Origin: G963664115 sp965263045
GTDB lineage: Bacteria > Acidobacteriota > Terriglobia > 20CM-2-55-15
Length of the DNA stretch: 64,000 nt
Assembly (NCBI GenBank): GCA_965263045.1
Contig: CBDHGK010000026.1
Span: 1 to 64,000, forward strand
Direction: 5' to 3'
Part shown: positions 18,776 to 28,009 of the stretch, in pieces
Layout of the letters: the number at the start of each line of letters is the position of its first letter
Numbering within the stretch: position 1 is the stretch's first letter
Notes under the pieces: model-generated
Seen by the model: only the letters and a program-made list of their open reading frames with translations
The model's database searches: none
What the model was told of the DNA's origin: nothing
Made by a program: the position numbers and the translations under genes

Positions 18776-18906
18776 GGCACTGTCAAGTTAACCGGAATTC
18801 ACTCTTTTTCGACGCGAAATCAATTCTAGCCAGCACGGCAAATCAGCGACTTAGCCGGCATGTCAATCAATGGAAGCTCCAGGAAATCATTTAACTTGAC
18901 AGTGCC
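18776..18906. mobile_element. MITE-like element with perfect 16-bp terminal inverted repeats
   Basis: The ends are GGCACTGTCAAGTTAA (18776-18791) and TTAACTTGACAGTGCC (18891-18906), perfect inverted repeats around a 99-bp interior without a gene. A second, left-end-only copy forms 41418-41533, directly joined to the reverse transcriptase coding region. The right end touches an IS6 transposase scrap at once. No target duplication is evident. Confidence 0.7.
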
Positions 18907-18985
18907 GGTAACTCAGTTTGAAGCGAAAATGCCAACGCAGGCAGAGGAGAATGATGGCGTCTTCGAACCCACGTCGGGCAAATAG
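18907..18985 (-). mobile_element. IS6-family transposase scrap
   Basis: The sequence corresponds to the 5' part of the IS6-family transposase genes in this window (GGTAACTCAGTTTGAAGCG and following). It covers only the first 25 or so codons and is disrupted. It begins exactly at the end of the MITE-like element. The remainder up to 19074 has no feature. Confidence 0.65.
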
Positions 18986-19074
18986 TTGTTGGGTTTTTCT
19001 CGGCCCGGGTCAGTAATCCACAAACGCAACGAGCCTCTGGCCAGTCTGGGAGGCGATTCCAGGATTGTTGCGGG

Positions 19075-19900
19075 GGTTCTGGTGCAGATAGGATTGTCGG
19101 AGCGATAAGACCAGGAGTGTGCTACGGCGATGCGGGCTATGCTGCCATGACGTGACGCCAGATCAGGGCGGGATTCGACCGCCATGGGATCGGAATTGCG
19201 AACTGGCGTGTGTGAATCTTCTGCGCCAACTCGATGCCGATAATCGCGCGTCGCGCATTGTAGAATGTCTTGAATCCCAACATCGGGCGCAAGCGCCCCT
19301 TCACCCGGCGGTGGTCCTGCTCCCGGACGTTGTTCCGGTATTGACAGCAACGAATTCTCACCGGACTCCGCCCCCGAAAGTTGCACTCCCCGTTCATTCC
19401 CATGCGCCGCCGCGCGCTATGGCTCGGCCGGTGGCCATCCAGAGTAATGCTCGGTGGCTCCCGATGATGCTTCAGTGCCTTGCGAAAGAAGGCCTTCGCC
19501 GCCGCGATGCCACGTGTTCGACTCAGAAAGAACTCCACGGTGTTGCCCTGCCCATCCACGGCGCGGTAGAGATACATCCACTGGCCCCGCACCTTGATAA
19601 ACGTTTCATCAACCCGCCAGTTCCTACCCACCGGTCGCTCGAACCGGCGCCAGCGCTTTTCGCACGTGGCCGCATAGTGAACCACCCAAGGCAAGATCGT
19701 AGTGTGCGCAATCGGTAAACCCCGCTCAGCTAAAATCGCGACCCGGTCTCGGTAACTCAGTTTGAAGCGAAAATACCAGCGCAGGCAGAGGAGAATGATG
19801 TCGTCTTCGAACCAACGTCCGGCAAATAGAGGATTCCGTTCAGCTTTGCGATGGCCATAACCCATTATCGGCAAGTCCCTTCCCTGTCTGCACCAGAACC
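19075..19900. mobile_element. IS6-family insertion sequence, copy 1
   Basis: The element is 826 bp, bounded by GGTTCTGGTGCA (left) and TGCACCAGAACC (right). Flanking 8-mers differ (GTTGCGGG against CCTTTGTA), so no target duplication is present. Its right side cuts a remnant of another transposase (19903-20025). Confidence 0.85.
19137..19865 (-). CDS. IS6-family transposase (copy 1)
   Basis: DDE transposase, about 240 aa. A short N-terminal zinc-finger/HTH part leads to RWYFRFKLSYRD. The catalytic residues are visible in WRVDETFIKVRG (D1), ITLDGHRPSHS (D2) and NNVREQDHRRVKGRLRP (E with following R/K). Replicative transposition by cointegrate formation is known for the family. I start at MGYGHRKAERNP (19865); the frame is open to 19874. 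The full length suggests possible activity. Confidence 0.85.
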   Translation of the reverse strand: MGYGHRKAERNPLFAGRWFEDDIILLCLRWYFRFKLSYRDRVAILAERGLPIAHTTILPWVVHYAATCEKRWRRFERPVGRNWRVDETFIKVRGQWMYLYRAVDGQGNTVEFFLSRTRGIAAAKAFFRKALKHHREPPSITLDGHRPSHSARRRMGMNGECNFRGRSPVRIRCCQYRNNVREQDHRRVKGRLRPMLGFKTFYNARRAIIGIELAQKIHTRQFAIPIPWRSNPALIWRHVMAA

Positions 19901-19902
19901 CC

Positions 19903-20025
19903 TTTGTAGCACTTGATGAAGACGTCTAAGTCTCTCTGCAGTTCCTCGAGACTGCGATAGAGCTTCTTGCGGAAGCTGATCCTGTAAACTCATCCAGGAT
20001 CGTGCGATGGAACGTCTCCGACTAT
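19903..20025 (-). pseudogene. IS481-like transposase remnant
   Basis: Read leftward the frame gives ETFHRTILDEF, then after a one-base loss YRISFRKKLYRSLEELQRDL and DVFIKCYK. This is the C-terminal region of IS481/rve-type transposases. The text stops where IS6 copy 1 begins, so IS6 removed or displaced the end. Confidence 0.65.
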
Positions 20026-20053
20026 CCTAAAGGCGTGTCAGATCCGGTCTGAA

Positions 20054-20341
20054 CTAATGCATCTTATCCATCCGGAATCGACAGAAGGCATCAAATCCCT
20101 GCTCCCGCACGTTCTTTGGATCCCAGTGAAGCCATGCCTCCGGGAGAAGTGCCGGTAAATCCGTCACTGCCGATCTGAATCCGCGATGAAAAGCGTCGAC
20201 GAACATCTGGATCACTTCTGGTCGTGCTGCGTCACCGCCATATTCGTGGTCGATCTCGATCGGTGTCGCGGGAACCGAACGAGTTCTGGCCGGATAGGAT
20301 CGGAACTTCCTCCGTGAGACAACGACACAGGTCAATAGCAA
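20054..20341 (-). pseudogene. Truncated gene, possible nuclease-associated protein
   Basis: 95 codons open from a TTG directly after the NHL-protein stop. It contains PIEIDHEYGG and LLPEAWLHWDPK..REQG..AFCRFRMD. The WLHWDPK...RFRMD pattern resembles proteins that continue with a PD-(D/E)xK-like core, but the frame stops just after RMD. I treat it as a 3'-truncated relic of uncertain family. Confidence 0.35.
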
Positions 20342-22138
20342 TTACGGTCTGAACTCGCTGTCGCTGACACCGGTATTGTGCGAGACGGACGTGAAGACCA
20401 TCTCCTCGAATTCCCGAGCAACGCCACCGCCATCGATCCGACGCACGACCTTGAATGGGGTCGGGATACCGTCCACATCGCGAAAGTCGGAAAAGAGATA
20501 GGACTCGCCCGCTAGGTACACGTTGCCGAATATATCGAATTTCGCCCCCTCGGTAAGGAAGCGCAGCTGCGTCACATGAGAGGTATCGTCGTCGATGATA
20601 TAGTCGGTCTGGTGTCCTTCGGGTCCCGTGGCTTCCACCACGCGGCCACTCGCGAAACGGCCCACGTCGCGCAGCGTCAACCCCTGATTCTCGTGATCCA
20701 GAAAGCTCCGGACCGAGCGTACGGTCTGGCTTTCGATGAAGTGTAGAGCCGTCCCATGGGCCGCACTGCTGAAGCCGATGCTCAGCGAATGCCAGGTCCG
20801 GGAGCCGTCCGTGCCTGTCCGCACATCGATGCCGTCCTGGTGGACAATCCGCTGTACTTTGGAAACCCCTTTTAGAATGAGCGTGACATCGAATTGAGTT
20901 TTAACCGTCCCGTCGAAAAGGTAGTACGTGATGGTGCCCCGGGAGATCGAGTCGGTGCTCTCGACGCTGCCGTTGTGTAAACCGGCAAGCTCGACGGCGT
21001 CAGGCAGGGATTCACTGACGCGACCGTACAGCGGCAGCTTGAAAATGCGATGGTTGTTCGTATCGGCGATGTAGACGTTGCCGAACCCGTCCACCGCCAC
21101 GCCATGGGGCAAGTACAGCTGCGCCTGGACCGCGGGGCCGCCGTCCCCGCTGAAGCCGGATACTCCGGTTCCTGCGATCGTCGTGATCGTGCCCGAAGAG
21201 TCCACCCGGCGAATGCGATGGTTGTTCGTATCGGCGATGAAAACGTTGCCGGACCCGTCCACCGCCACGCCATGGGGCGAGTTCAACCGCGCCTGGACCG
21301 CGGCGCCACCGTCCCCGCTGAAGCCGGATACTCCGGTTCCTGCGATCGTCGTGGTCGTGCCCGAAGAGTCCACCCGGCGAATGCGATGATTGTTCGTATC
21401 GGCGATGTAGACGTTGCCGGACCCGTCCACCGCCACGCCATGGGGCAAGTTCAACTGCGCCTGGACCGCGGCGCCACTGTCCCCGCTGAAGCCGGATACT
21501 CCGGTTCCTGCGATCGTCGCGGTCGTGCCCGAAGGGTCCACTTTGCGAATGCGATGATTGTTCGTATCGGCGATGTAGACGTTGCCGGACCCGTCCACCG
21601 CCACGCCATGGGGCAAGTTCAACTGCGCCTGGACCGCGGCGCCACTGTCCCCGCTGAAGCCGGATACTCCGGTTCCTGCGATCGTCGCGGTCGTTCCCGA
21701 AGGGTCCACTTTGCGAATGCGATGGTTGTTCGTATCGGCGATGTAGACGTTGCCGGACCCGTCCACCGCCACGCCATGGGGCAAGTTCAACTGCGCCTGG
21801 ACCGCGGCGCCACCGTCCCCGCTGAAGCCGCTCTCTTCCGTGCCGGCAATCGTGGTGATCGTCGCGGTCGTGCCCGAAGGGTCCACTTTGCGAATGCGAT
21901 GGTTGTTCGTATCGGCGACATAGACGTTCCCCGCCCCGTCCACCGCCACATCGCCGGGCAAGTTCAACTGCTCCTGGACCGCGGGGCCGCCGTCCCCGCT
22001 GAAGCCGGGCACTCCAGTTCCTGCGAACGTGGTGATGGTGGCCTGGGCGACGCCCGGAACTGGCGACAGCGTTGCCGTTCCGAGCGGAAGCAAGACTGCA
22101 AGCAGGCGCGTAAACAGAGCACGCTTATGAACTCGCAT
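20342..22138 (-). CDS. Secreted NHL-repeat beta-propeller protein
   Basis: 598 aa from the ATG at 22138, with GAGGG 5 bases upstream. A signal peptide is followed by six NHL repeats of 53-56 aa (core VAVDGSGNVYIADTNNHRIR, each preceded by GTGVSGFSGDGG). They occupy about residues 35-355 and form a six-bladed propeller. The C-terminal 240 aa are a separate unrecognised domain with alternating beta strands. The repeats are also almost identical at DNA level (about 159-171 bp units, 21040-22000), which implies recent tandem duplication or homogenisation. Probably periplasmic or extracellular; the ligand is unknown. Confidence 0.8.
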   Translation of the reverse strand: MRVHKRALFTRLLAVLLPLGTATLSPVPGVAQATITTFAGTGVPGFSGDGGPAVQEQLNLPGDVAVDGAGNVYVADTNNHRIRKVDPSGTTATITTIAGTEESGFSGDGGAAVQAQLNLPHGVAVDGSGNVYIADTNNHRIRKVDPSGTTATIAGTGVSGFSGDSGAAVQAQLNLPHGVAVDGSGNVYIADTNNHRIRKVDPSGTTATIAGTGVSGFSGDSGAAVQAQLNLPHGVAVDGSGNVYIADTNNHRIRRVDSSGTTTTIAGTGVSGFSGDGGAAVQARLNSPHGVAVDGSGNVFIADTNNHRIRRVDSSGTITTIAGTGVSGFSGDGGPAVQAQLYLPHGVAVDGFGNVYIADTNNHRIFKLPLYGRVSESLPDAVELAGLHNGSVESTDSISRGTITYYLFDGTVKTQFDVTLILKGVSKVQRIVHQDGIDVRTGTDGSRTWHSLSIGFSSAAHGTALHFIESQTVRSVRSFLDHENQGLTLRDVGRFASGRVVEATGPEGHQTDYIIDDDTSHVTQLRFLTEGAKFDIFGNVYLAGESYLFSDFRDVDGIPTPFKVVRRIDGGGVAREFEEMVFTSVSHNTGVSDSEFRP

Positions 22139-22481
22139 GGTGACCCTCAATTTTCACTCCATATGATCCGTGCAGTCGCACAAGCCTTGGAGCACCTCTT
22201 ATCCGGAATTTCCATTTTGGCGTCTCGCATCGCCGCCAGTATATGCTTGACCGTCTCCACGTGGCCGACTTTCACTCCAAGCCACTCCTCTGGGCATCGG
22301 GGAACGGCCGCTCTGCGCCTCTCGGTAGGTCCGAAACTCGGAACTGCCGGTTTTTCAGACGATTCCTCACGCCCCTCTCTGTCCGTCATCCTTAACTTGC
22401 GTCCAATCTTCGCTTGTCCGCAGTCAATTTCTACCCCACAGGCAACGGCAGAGCCTCAATACGGCGCACCATGCGTCCAAA
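22139..22481. other. Upstream region of the NHL gene, no confident gene
   Basis: An 80-codon leftward frame (22147-22389) ends next to the NHL gene start but has no motif. It may be a leader-region relic. The right edge is the target site of the IS21 element (TCCAAA). Confidence 0.3.
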
Positions 22482-22650
22482 TGCGTATTCCGGACGATCG
22501 TGATCACTGATTCCGATTTAACGTGATCACCGATTCCGGGATCATGATCAGTGATTCCGGGCATCGTGATCACCGATTCCGGCGATCATGATCACCCGTC
22601 GGTAGCGAAGTTTAGACCTGTTAGGTTCTTCCTTGAAAAAGGAGAACTTG

Positions 22651-24336
22651 ATGGGAACAAGACGGCTATCGATGAGACAGTTACGCGAGATTTTACGACT
22701 CAAACACGAACAGAAACTCAGCCACCGGGCCATCGCCCGAGCCTGCCGAGTGGGAGTAGGGACGGTTTCGGAATACGTCCGACGGGCGGCACGTGCAGGG
22801 TTGGAATGGCCGCTGCCTGAGGAACTGGACGAGGCCGCGCTTGAAGCGCGGCTGTTTTCCAGCGCGGGACCGGGCTCCCGGGAACGGGTGGTTCCAGATG
22901 TCGAGCGGATCCACCAGGAGTTGAAGCGTGTTGGAGTCACCCTCCACCTGCTCTGGGAAGAGTACCGGGAAGCGAATCCAAAGGGATATGCCTACAGCCA
23001 GTTCTGTGTGATCTACGGGCGGTGGGCCCAGAAACTGAAGCCCTCGATGCGGCAGGTGCACCGCGCCGGCGAGAAGACCTTCATCGACTTTTCCGGCAAA
23101 CGGCCAGAACTGACGGATCCGCGGACGGGCACAACTAAACCAGTCGAGTTGTTCGTGGCCGCGCTGGGCGCCAGCGGTTATACCTACGCCGAAGCGACAC
23201 CGAGCCAGAAACTCGCCGACTGGATCGGCGTACATATTCGCATGGTGGAGTTCTTCGGCGGATCGAGCCGGATCTGGGTTCCCGATCAACTCAAGAGTGC
23301 CATTACCCTGTCCTGCCGCTACGAAGCAGGAGTGAATCGCACCTACCAGGATGAGGCAGAACATTACGGCGCCGTTGTCATTCCGGCCCGGCCTCGGAAA
23401 CCCAAAGACAAAGCAAAAATCGAAGCCACGGTCCTTCTGGCACAGCGTTGGCTCCTGGCCAGAATCCGGAATCACACGTTCTTCAGTCTGGCGGACTTGA
23501 ACGGGGCGATTCGAAAGTTGCTGTTGGAACTGAACCAGCGGCCGATGCAGAAGCTTCGCGTGTCCCGCCTGGAACTCTACGAAAGGCTGGATCGACCGGC
23601 CCTACAGCCACTACCGACCGATCGGTATGAACAGGCCGAGTGGAAGGGCTGTCGTGCCAATATCGACTACCACGTGACCGTGGATCACCATCCCTACAGC
23701 GTGCCCTACCAGTTGATCCAGGAAACCCTGGAAGCGCGTTACACCGCCTCGATTGTCGAGGTCTACCACAAAGGCCGGCGCGTCGCCTCTCATCCTCGCC
23801 GCTACGATCACCAACCGTCGACTCTGTCGGAACATATGCCCAGTTCCCATCGAGCCCATGCGGCATGGACACCATCCCGGCTGATCCGTTGGGCGGAGAA
23901 AACCGGCTCTCAGACCGGCCGACTGGCCGAGGAGATGATAAAACGGTGGCCCCATCCTGAGCAGGGGTACCGCTCCTGCCTGGGATTGATGAGCCTGGGA
24001 CGCCGCTACGGCGCCCAGCGGCTCGAAGCCGCCAGTGCCCGAGCACTTCGCTTACAGTCCTATAGCTACCGAACCGTCAAAAACATCCTGTCCTCGGCCC
24101 AGGACCGTTTGCCGTTCGAGGATTCCGAAACCCTACCCACGCCCCATCACGACAACATTCGCGGCGCCGCCTATTATGCGGAGCCAGAGGAGAGCACACA
24201 TGCTAATGGAACAAACCCTGGAGAAGATGAACCAGATGAAGCTATCGGCCATGGTCGAAGCCCTCGAGCAGCAACGCCGCTCGAATCAGTACACGGATCT
24301 GAGTTTCGAGGAGCGTCTGGGCCTTCTAGTGGATGA
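22651..24336 (+). CDS. istA: IS21-family transposase IstA
   Basis: DDE transposase of 561 aa starting at ATG 22651, after AAGGAG. An N-terminal HTH (LREILRLKHEQKLSHRAIAR) precedes the rve catalytic core (TFIDFSGKRPEL, then VPDQLKSAIT, and an Asp/Glu-rich PKDKAKIEATV) and a C-terminal beta domain. It overlaps istB by 137 bp. From about 22897 onward the DNA is almost identical to copy 2, while the first 80 codons are clearly diverged. Confidence 0.93.
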   Translation: MGTRRLSMRQLREILRLKHEQKLSHRAIARACRVGVGTVSEYVRRAARAGLEWPLPEELDEAALEARLFSSAGPGSRERVVPDVERIHQELKRVGVTLHLLWEEYREANPKGYAYSQFCVIYGRWAQKLKPSMRQVHRAGEKTFIDFSGKRPELTDPRTGTTKPVELFVAALGASGYTYAEATPSQKLADWIGVHIRMVEFFGGSSRIWVPDQLKSAITLSCRYEAGVNRTYQDEAEHYGAVVIPARPRKPKDKAKIEATVLLAQRWLLARIRNHTFFSLADLNGAIRKLLLELNQRPMQKLRVSRLELYERLDRPALQPLPTDRYEQAEWKGCRANIDYHVTVDHHPYSVPYQLIQETLEARYTASIVEVYHKGRRVASHPRRYDHQPSTLSEHMPSSHRAHAAWTPSRLIRWAEKTGSQTGRLAEEMIKRWPHPEQGYRSCLGLMSLGRRYGAQRLEAASARALRLQSYSYRTVKNILSSAQDRLPFEDSETLPTPHHDNIRGAAYYAEPEESTHANGTNPGEDEPDEAIGHGRSPRAATPLESVHGSEFRGASGPSSG

Positions 24337-24961
24337 AGAATGGACGGCCCGGGAGCACCGTAAGCTCACCCGGCGTCTGCGCGTGGCCAAGCTGCGCTAC
24401 AGCTCTGCATCGCTGGAAAACGTCGACTTCAAACATCGTCGCAGTCTGGACCGTTCCCAAGTCCTCGCTCTGGGCTCCTGCGGGTGGATCCGGGACCGGC
24501 ACAATCTGATCATTTCCGGTCCGACCGGCATCGGGAAAAGTTTTCTGGCTTCGGCTTTCGTCGAACGAGCCTGCCGGCGCGGTTTCAATGCCGCCTACGT
24601 CCGAATGCCCCGGCTCTTGCACCAACTGGCGGTCGGCCGTGGCGACGGCTCCTACGCTCGTGTTCTGGCACGGCTGGCCAAGACCGATCTGCTGGCCATC
24701 GACGACTGGCTCCTGGCCCCGCTACGCGATGCCGAACGCCGGGACTTGATCGAAGTCGTCGAGGAACGGAGCGAACGCTCCGCCATCTTGATCGCCAGCC
24801 AGCTCCCGGTCGCCGACTGGCACGGCGTCATCGGCGACCCGAACCAGGCCGACGCCATCTGCGATCGCCTCCTCCACAACGCGCATCGCATCGAACTGAA
24901 GGGACGATCCATGAGACAAACCAAGGCTGCCCCGAAACCCTCTTCCAAGGAGCCGGCATGA
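24200..24961 (+). CDS. istB: IS21-family helper ATPase IstB
   Basis: AAA+ ATPase that assists IstA in target capture. 253 aa from ATG 24200 (GGAG upstream); an in-frame extension to 24035 lies inside istA and is unlikely. Walker A is SGPTGIGKSFLAS and Walker B is LLAIDDWLLAPL. The last 15 codons differ from the copy at 59998. Confidence 0.92.
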   Translation: MLMEQTLEKMNQMKLSAMVEALEQQRRSNQYTDLSFEERLGLLVDEEWTAREHRKLTRRLRVAKLRYSSASLENVDFKHRRSLDRSQVLALGSCGWIRDRHNLIISGPTGIGKSFLASAFVERACRRGFNAAYVRMPRLLHQLAVGRGDGSYARVLARLAKTDLLAIDDWLLAPLRDAERRDLIEVVEERSERSAILIASQLPVADWHGVIGDPNQADAICDRLLHNAHRIELKGRSMRQTKAAPKPSSKEPA

Positions 24962-25411
24962 ACCCCACCTGGCGACGAGGTAGTCCAACTCGGACTGGCG
25001 TCCGATCGTCGCGGATACGCGATCCTGGCGCGAAGGATTTTCAGGAATTCAGTAAGGACGGGACGAAGAATGAGAAAGAACCTAAAAAACAAACCAGTGG
25101 CCTGTGGAAAATGATGGGCTATGGAAATCCACAAAAAACGTGGATTCCCACAGCCCTGGAAAAGCCTGCGGCTTTCCCACATTTACACACAGGCCCGGCG
25201 ATGAATATCAAGATTATGGAAGCATTCAAAACAAGAATCGTGGACTTCGGGAGGTCTAAACTGAGATCCTAACCCTCACTTCGCTACGGCGGGTGATCAC
25301 GATGCCCGGAATCACTGATCATGATCCCGGAACTGGTGATCACGATCAGCGGAATACGCATCCAAACACCCCGCGTATCCGATGGCTTTCTGCCAGTAGC
25401 AGCCAGAAGGG

Positions 25412-26238
25412 GGTTCTGGTACACATAGGATTGTCGGAGCGATACGATCAGGTGTGCGCTTCGGCAAAGCGGACTATGCTGCCATGACGTGCCGCCAGAT
25501 CACTGCGGGATTTGACCGCCATGGGATCGGAATTGCGAGCTGGCATTTGTGAATCTTCTGCGCCAGTTCGATGCCGGTAATGACGCGTCGCGCATTGTAG
25601 AACGTCTTGAATCCCAACATCGGGCGCAATCGCCCCTTCACCCGGCGGCGGGCCTGCTCCACAACGTTGTTCAGGTATTGACAGCAACGAATCTTCACCG
25701 GGTTCCGCCCCCGGAAGTTGAATTCACCGTTCATTCCCATGCGTCGTAGCGCACTATGGCTCGGCCGGTGGCCATCCAGGGTGATGCTGTGTGGCTCCCG
25801 ATGATGCTTCAGTGCCTTGCGAAAGAAGGCCTTCGCCGCCGCGATACCGCGTGTTCGACTCAGAAAGAACTCCACGGTGTTGCCCTGTCCGTCCACGGCT
25901 CGATACAGGTACATCAACGGGCCTCGAACCTTGATGAATGTTTCATCAACTCGCCAGCTCCCACCCATCGGCCGCGCGAATCGGATCCAACGCTTTTCGC
26001 AGGTTTCGGCATAGCGAACGACCCACCGCAAAATCGTGGTGTGCGAAATCGATAAACCCCGCTCACCTAAAATCGCGACCAAGTCTCGGTAACTCAGTTT
26101 GAAGCGAAAATACCAGCGAAGGCAGAGGAGAATAATGTCGTCATCGAACCAACGTCCGGCAAATAGAGGATTCCGTTCAGTTTTCTGATGCGCCATATCC
26201 CATTATCGCCAATCTCCTTGGCTGTCTGCACCAGAACC
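25412..26238. mobile_element. IS6-family insertion sequence, copy 2
   Basis: The element is 827 bp. The left end is GGTTCTGGTACA (one mismatch) and the right end TGCACCAGAACC. Flanks CAGAAGGG and CCCCGGAT share no duplication. It sits 51 bp after the IS21 element. Confidence 0.87.
25474..26196 (-). CDS. IS6-family transposase (copy 2)
   Basis: 240 aa, full-length for this IS. DDE residues lie in WRVDETFIKVRG, ITLDGHRPSHS and NNVVEQARRRVKGR. After the catalytic Glu the usual DHR is changed to ARR, so activity may be reduced. It is close to the copies at 19137 and 38892. Confidence 0.87.
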   Translation of the reverse strand: MAHQKTERNPLFAGRWFDDDIILLCLRWYFRFKLSYRDLVAILGERGLSISHTTILRWVVRYAETCEKRWIRFARPMGGSWRVDETFIKVRGPLMYLYRAVDGQGNTVEFFLSRTRGIAAAKAFFRKALKHHREPHSITLDGHRPSHSALRRMGMNGEFNFRGRNPVKIRCCQYLNNVVEQARRRVKGRLRPMLGFKTFYNARRVITGIELAQKIHKCQLAIPIPWRSNPAVIWRHVMAA

Positions 26239-26277
26239 CCCCGGATGCGAAGCACAACTGAGGTAATCTGTAAGGCC

Positions 26278-26574
26278 ATGAAGGGCCACTCACGTTATCG
26301 CCACTTGCGCGTGGACTGGGTAGGCGAGTCGGCCACCGAGTCGATCACGCTGTGCGGCATCGAGAATGAAGACAGCGGAACCGAACAGACACTTTGCCCC
26401 AACTGTGCCCGGGTCCGCGATGCCCTGAACGTTTGTGGGTTGGGACCGGAGAGCCTACGAGAGTTATTTGACACGCTACGGATGATCGACCCTTCCGAGG
26501 TGAAAGCGAAGATGGAAGCGCTTCGAGGTCTGGGGGTGCAGATGGATATGCAGGATCGGTCGCTTCTCAACTAA
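26278..26574 (+). CDS. Hypothetical protein with CxxC motif, possibly 3'-truncated
   Basis: 98 aa from ATG 26278. It contains HSRYRHLRVDWVGE, LCGIENE and TLCPNCARV, a Cys pair that may bind zinc, and ends SLLN. The last four codons and the stop lie inside an IS3-type end sequence (26556-26607), so the natural C-terminus was probably replaced. The function is unknown. Confidence 0.4.
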   Translation: MKGHSRYRHLRVDWVGESATESITLCGIENEDSGTEQTLCPNCARVRDALNVCGLGPESLRELFDTLRMIDPSEVKAKMEALRGLGVQMDMQDRSLLN

Positions 26575-26607
26575 AACCGTCTCCGGGACACCTGGGGCGG
26601 TTCAGAT
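26556..26607. mobile_element. IS3-family terminal remnant
   Basis: CTCAACTAAAACCGTCTCCG and the following GGGGCGGTTCA match the right end of the IS3-family remnant at 62500-62537. No transposase remains here. Confidence 0.55.
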
Positions 26608-27001
26608 CCGATTTGTTACGAATCTGGAGCCGTGCGCAGATGACATCGGGTTGTGAGACATCACGGCGGTATAGTCGGAATCGGCCTGTAATTCCAATGC
26701 ATAGAATTCTGCAACCCTAGCAAACATTCGCAGGGGTGCCGGTCGTGCGTGTTTAGTACGATGCACGGGTTGTTCGAGACACCACACCGCATGAGTCCCG
26801 CCGCCGTTCTTCCGCGTCACCGTCCAGTTCGGATGTTCGGCAACAGATTCAGTGGATCAACAAGCTGTTCCAGGTGGCCGCATGAGACGGAGGCTGGTCG
26901 ACCCAACCAGTCGCTCTCTTGCTGATTTTTGAAAGTTGCAACACATCCACGTAAAGTCTTAGAAGCTAAAGACGGAGTCTCACCTGGGGAACCCTGCGTT
27001 G
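26608..27001. other. Intergenic, no gene seen
   Basis: Nearly 400 bases downstream of the peptide-transport operon. Short frames only, none with a motif and a ribosome site. Confidence 0.35.
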
Positions 27002-28009
27002 TCAGATTTCGTGCTTGCGAATGCAGGCCGCCACATGTTCGAGCGGGGGATCGGTAGCGGGCTCTCCCGCATCTTCCAATTGCGGAACCGTTATCCGGCA
27101 TTCATCGATCACGTGCGGGCATCTCGGATGAAACGGACATCCGGACGGAGGTGAGACCGGACTGGGTGTTTCGCCTTCCAGAGGCACAACTTCGTGCCGA
27201 CGGCGAGGATCAGTCGAGGGCACGGCCTCGACGAGCGCTCGGGTGTACGGGTGTCGGGGCCTTTCAAAGATCGATTCGACGGGACCCTTTTCCACAATCC
27301 GGCCTAAATACATGATTGCGATCGTGTCGCTGATGTGCTCGACGACCGAAAGATCATGGCTGATGAAGACATATGTGAGCTTCTGTTCCCTTTGGAGCCG
27401 AACCATGAGGTTCAGAACCTGACTCTGGACGGAAACGTCCAGGGCCGACACGGGTTCGTCGGCAACCACCAGCTTCGGATCCAGCGCCAGGGCCCGGGCT
27501 ATACCGATTCGCTGCCGTTGTCCGCCGGAAAATTCGTGCGGGTATCGACCCACCATTTCGGCGGCCAGCCCTACTACCTCGAACAGCTCGCGGACTTTCC
27601 CAATCTGCTCCGCTTTTGTTCCGATCCCGTGAACCGCTAACGGTTCCCGGACGATCTCGCCGACGGTCATGCGCGGATTCAGTGAAGAGTAGGGATCCTG
27701 GAAGATCATCTGAATTTCTCTGCGCAGCCGGAAGAGTTCGGCCGAATCCGCGTGAGCCAGATCCTTCCCCTCGAAGAAGACCGCCCCCTCGGTTGGATCC
27801 TCCAGACGCATCAGCGTTCGACCAAGCGTCGATTTTCCGCAACCGGATTCGCCGACCAGACCCAGAGTCTCGCCTTCGTTGACTGAAAAACTGACTCCGT
27901 CCACGGCCCTGACGTCGCCGATCCGCGCCCCAAAGATGCCGCCCCGCACGGGATAGTACTTCTTCAGGCCCTGGACAACGAGGAGAGGCCGGTGCCCGTT
28001 GCTGCTCAT
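27002..28009 (-). CDS. oppF: Oligopeptide ABC importer ATPase (OppF/DppF type)
   Basis: 335 aa from ATG 28009, which overlaps the oppD stop (ATGA). Motifs are Walker A GESGCGKST, Q-loop FQDPYSSLNPRM, signature SGGQRQRIGIARAL, Walker B LVVADEPVSALD and H-loop FISHD. The C-terminus carries the oligopeptide-transporter extension with Cys residues (GCPFHPRCP). It powers uptake of peptides with OppD. In E. coli YejF the two ATPase halves are one protein; here they are separate genes. Confidence 0.9.
   Translation of the reverse strand: MSSNGHRPLLVVQGLKKYYPVRGGIFGARIGDVRAVDGVSFSVNEGETLGLVGESGCGKSTLGRTLMRLEDPTEGAVFFEGKDLAHADSAELFRLRREIQMIFQDPYSSLNPRMTVGEIVREPLAVHGIGTKAEQIGKVRELFEVVGLAAEMVGRYPHEFSGGQRQRIGIARALALDPKLVVADEPVSALDVSVQSQVLNLMVRLQREQKLTYVFISHDLSVVEHISDTIAIMYLGRIVEKGPVESIFERPRHPYTRALVEAVPSTDPRRRHEVVPLEGETPSPVSPPSGCPFHPRCPHVIDECRITVPQLEDAGEPATDPPLEHVAACIRKHEI

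Larger units (their letters stand above)
22482..25360 (+). mobile_element. IS21-family element, copy 1, with 6-bp target duplication
   Basis: The element is 2,879 bp. Its ends read TGCGTATTCCG on the left and, inverted, CGGAATACGCA on the right. TCCAAA precedes the left end (22476-22481) and follows the right end (25361-25366). The left end carries four or five tandem GTGATCACxGATTCCGG units, and the right end carries similar units, as in IS21-family multiple transposase-binding sites. It carries istA and istB. The 3' 400 bp are non-coding with a hairpin. Confidence 0.9.

Noticed and set aside
21040..22000. Regular repeats considered as a CRISPR array
   Set aside because: Units are 159-171 bp, coding and in frame with NHL motifs; no short repeats with unique spacers.
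21050..22510. 486-codon ORF antisense to the NHL gene
   Set aside because: Its repeats are only the complement of the NHL blade repeats; no start site or domain supports it.
22490..22600. GATTCCGG-type tandem units at IS21 ends considered as CRISPR or iterons
   Set aside because: They lie inside IS21 termini, where such multiple transposase-binding repeats are expected.
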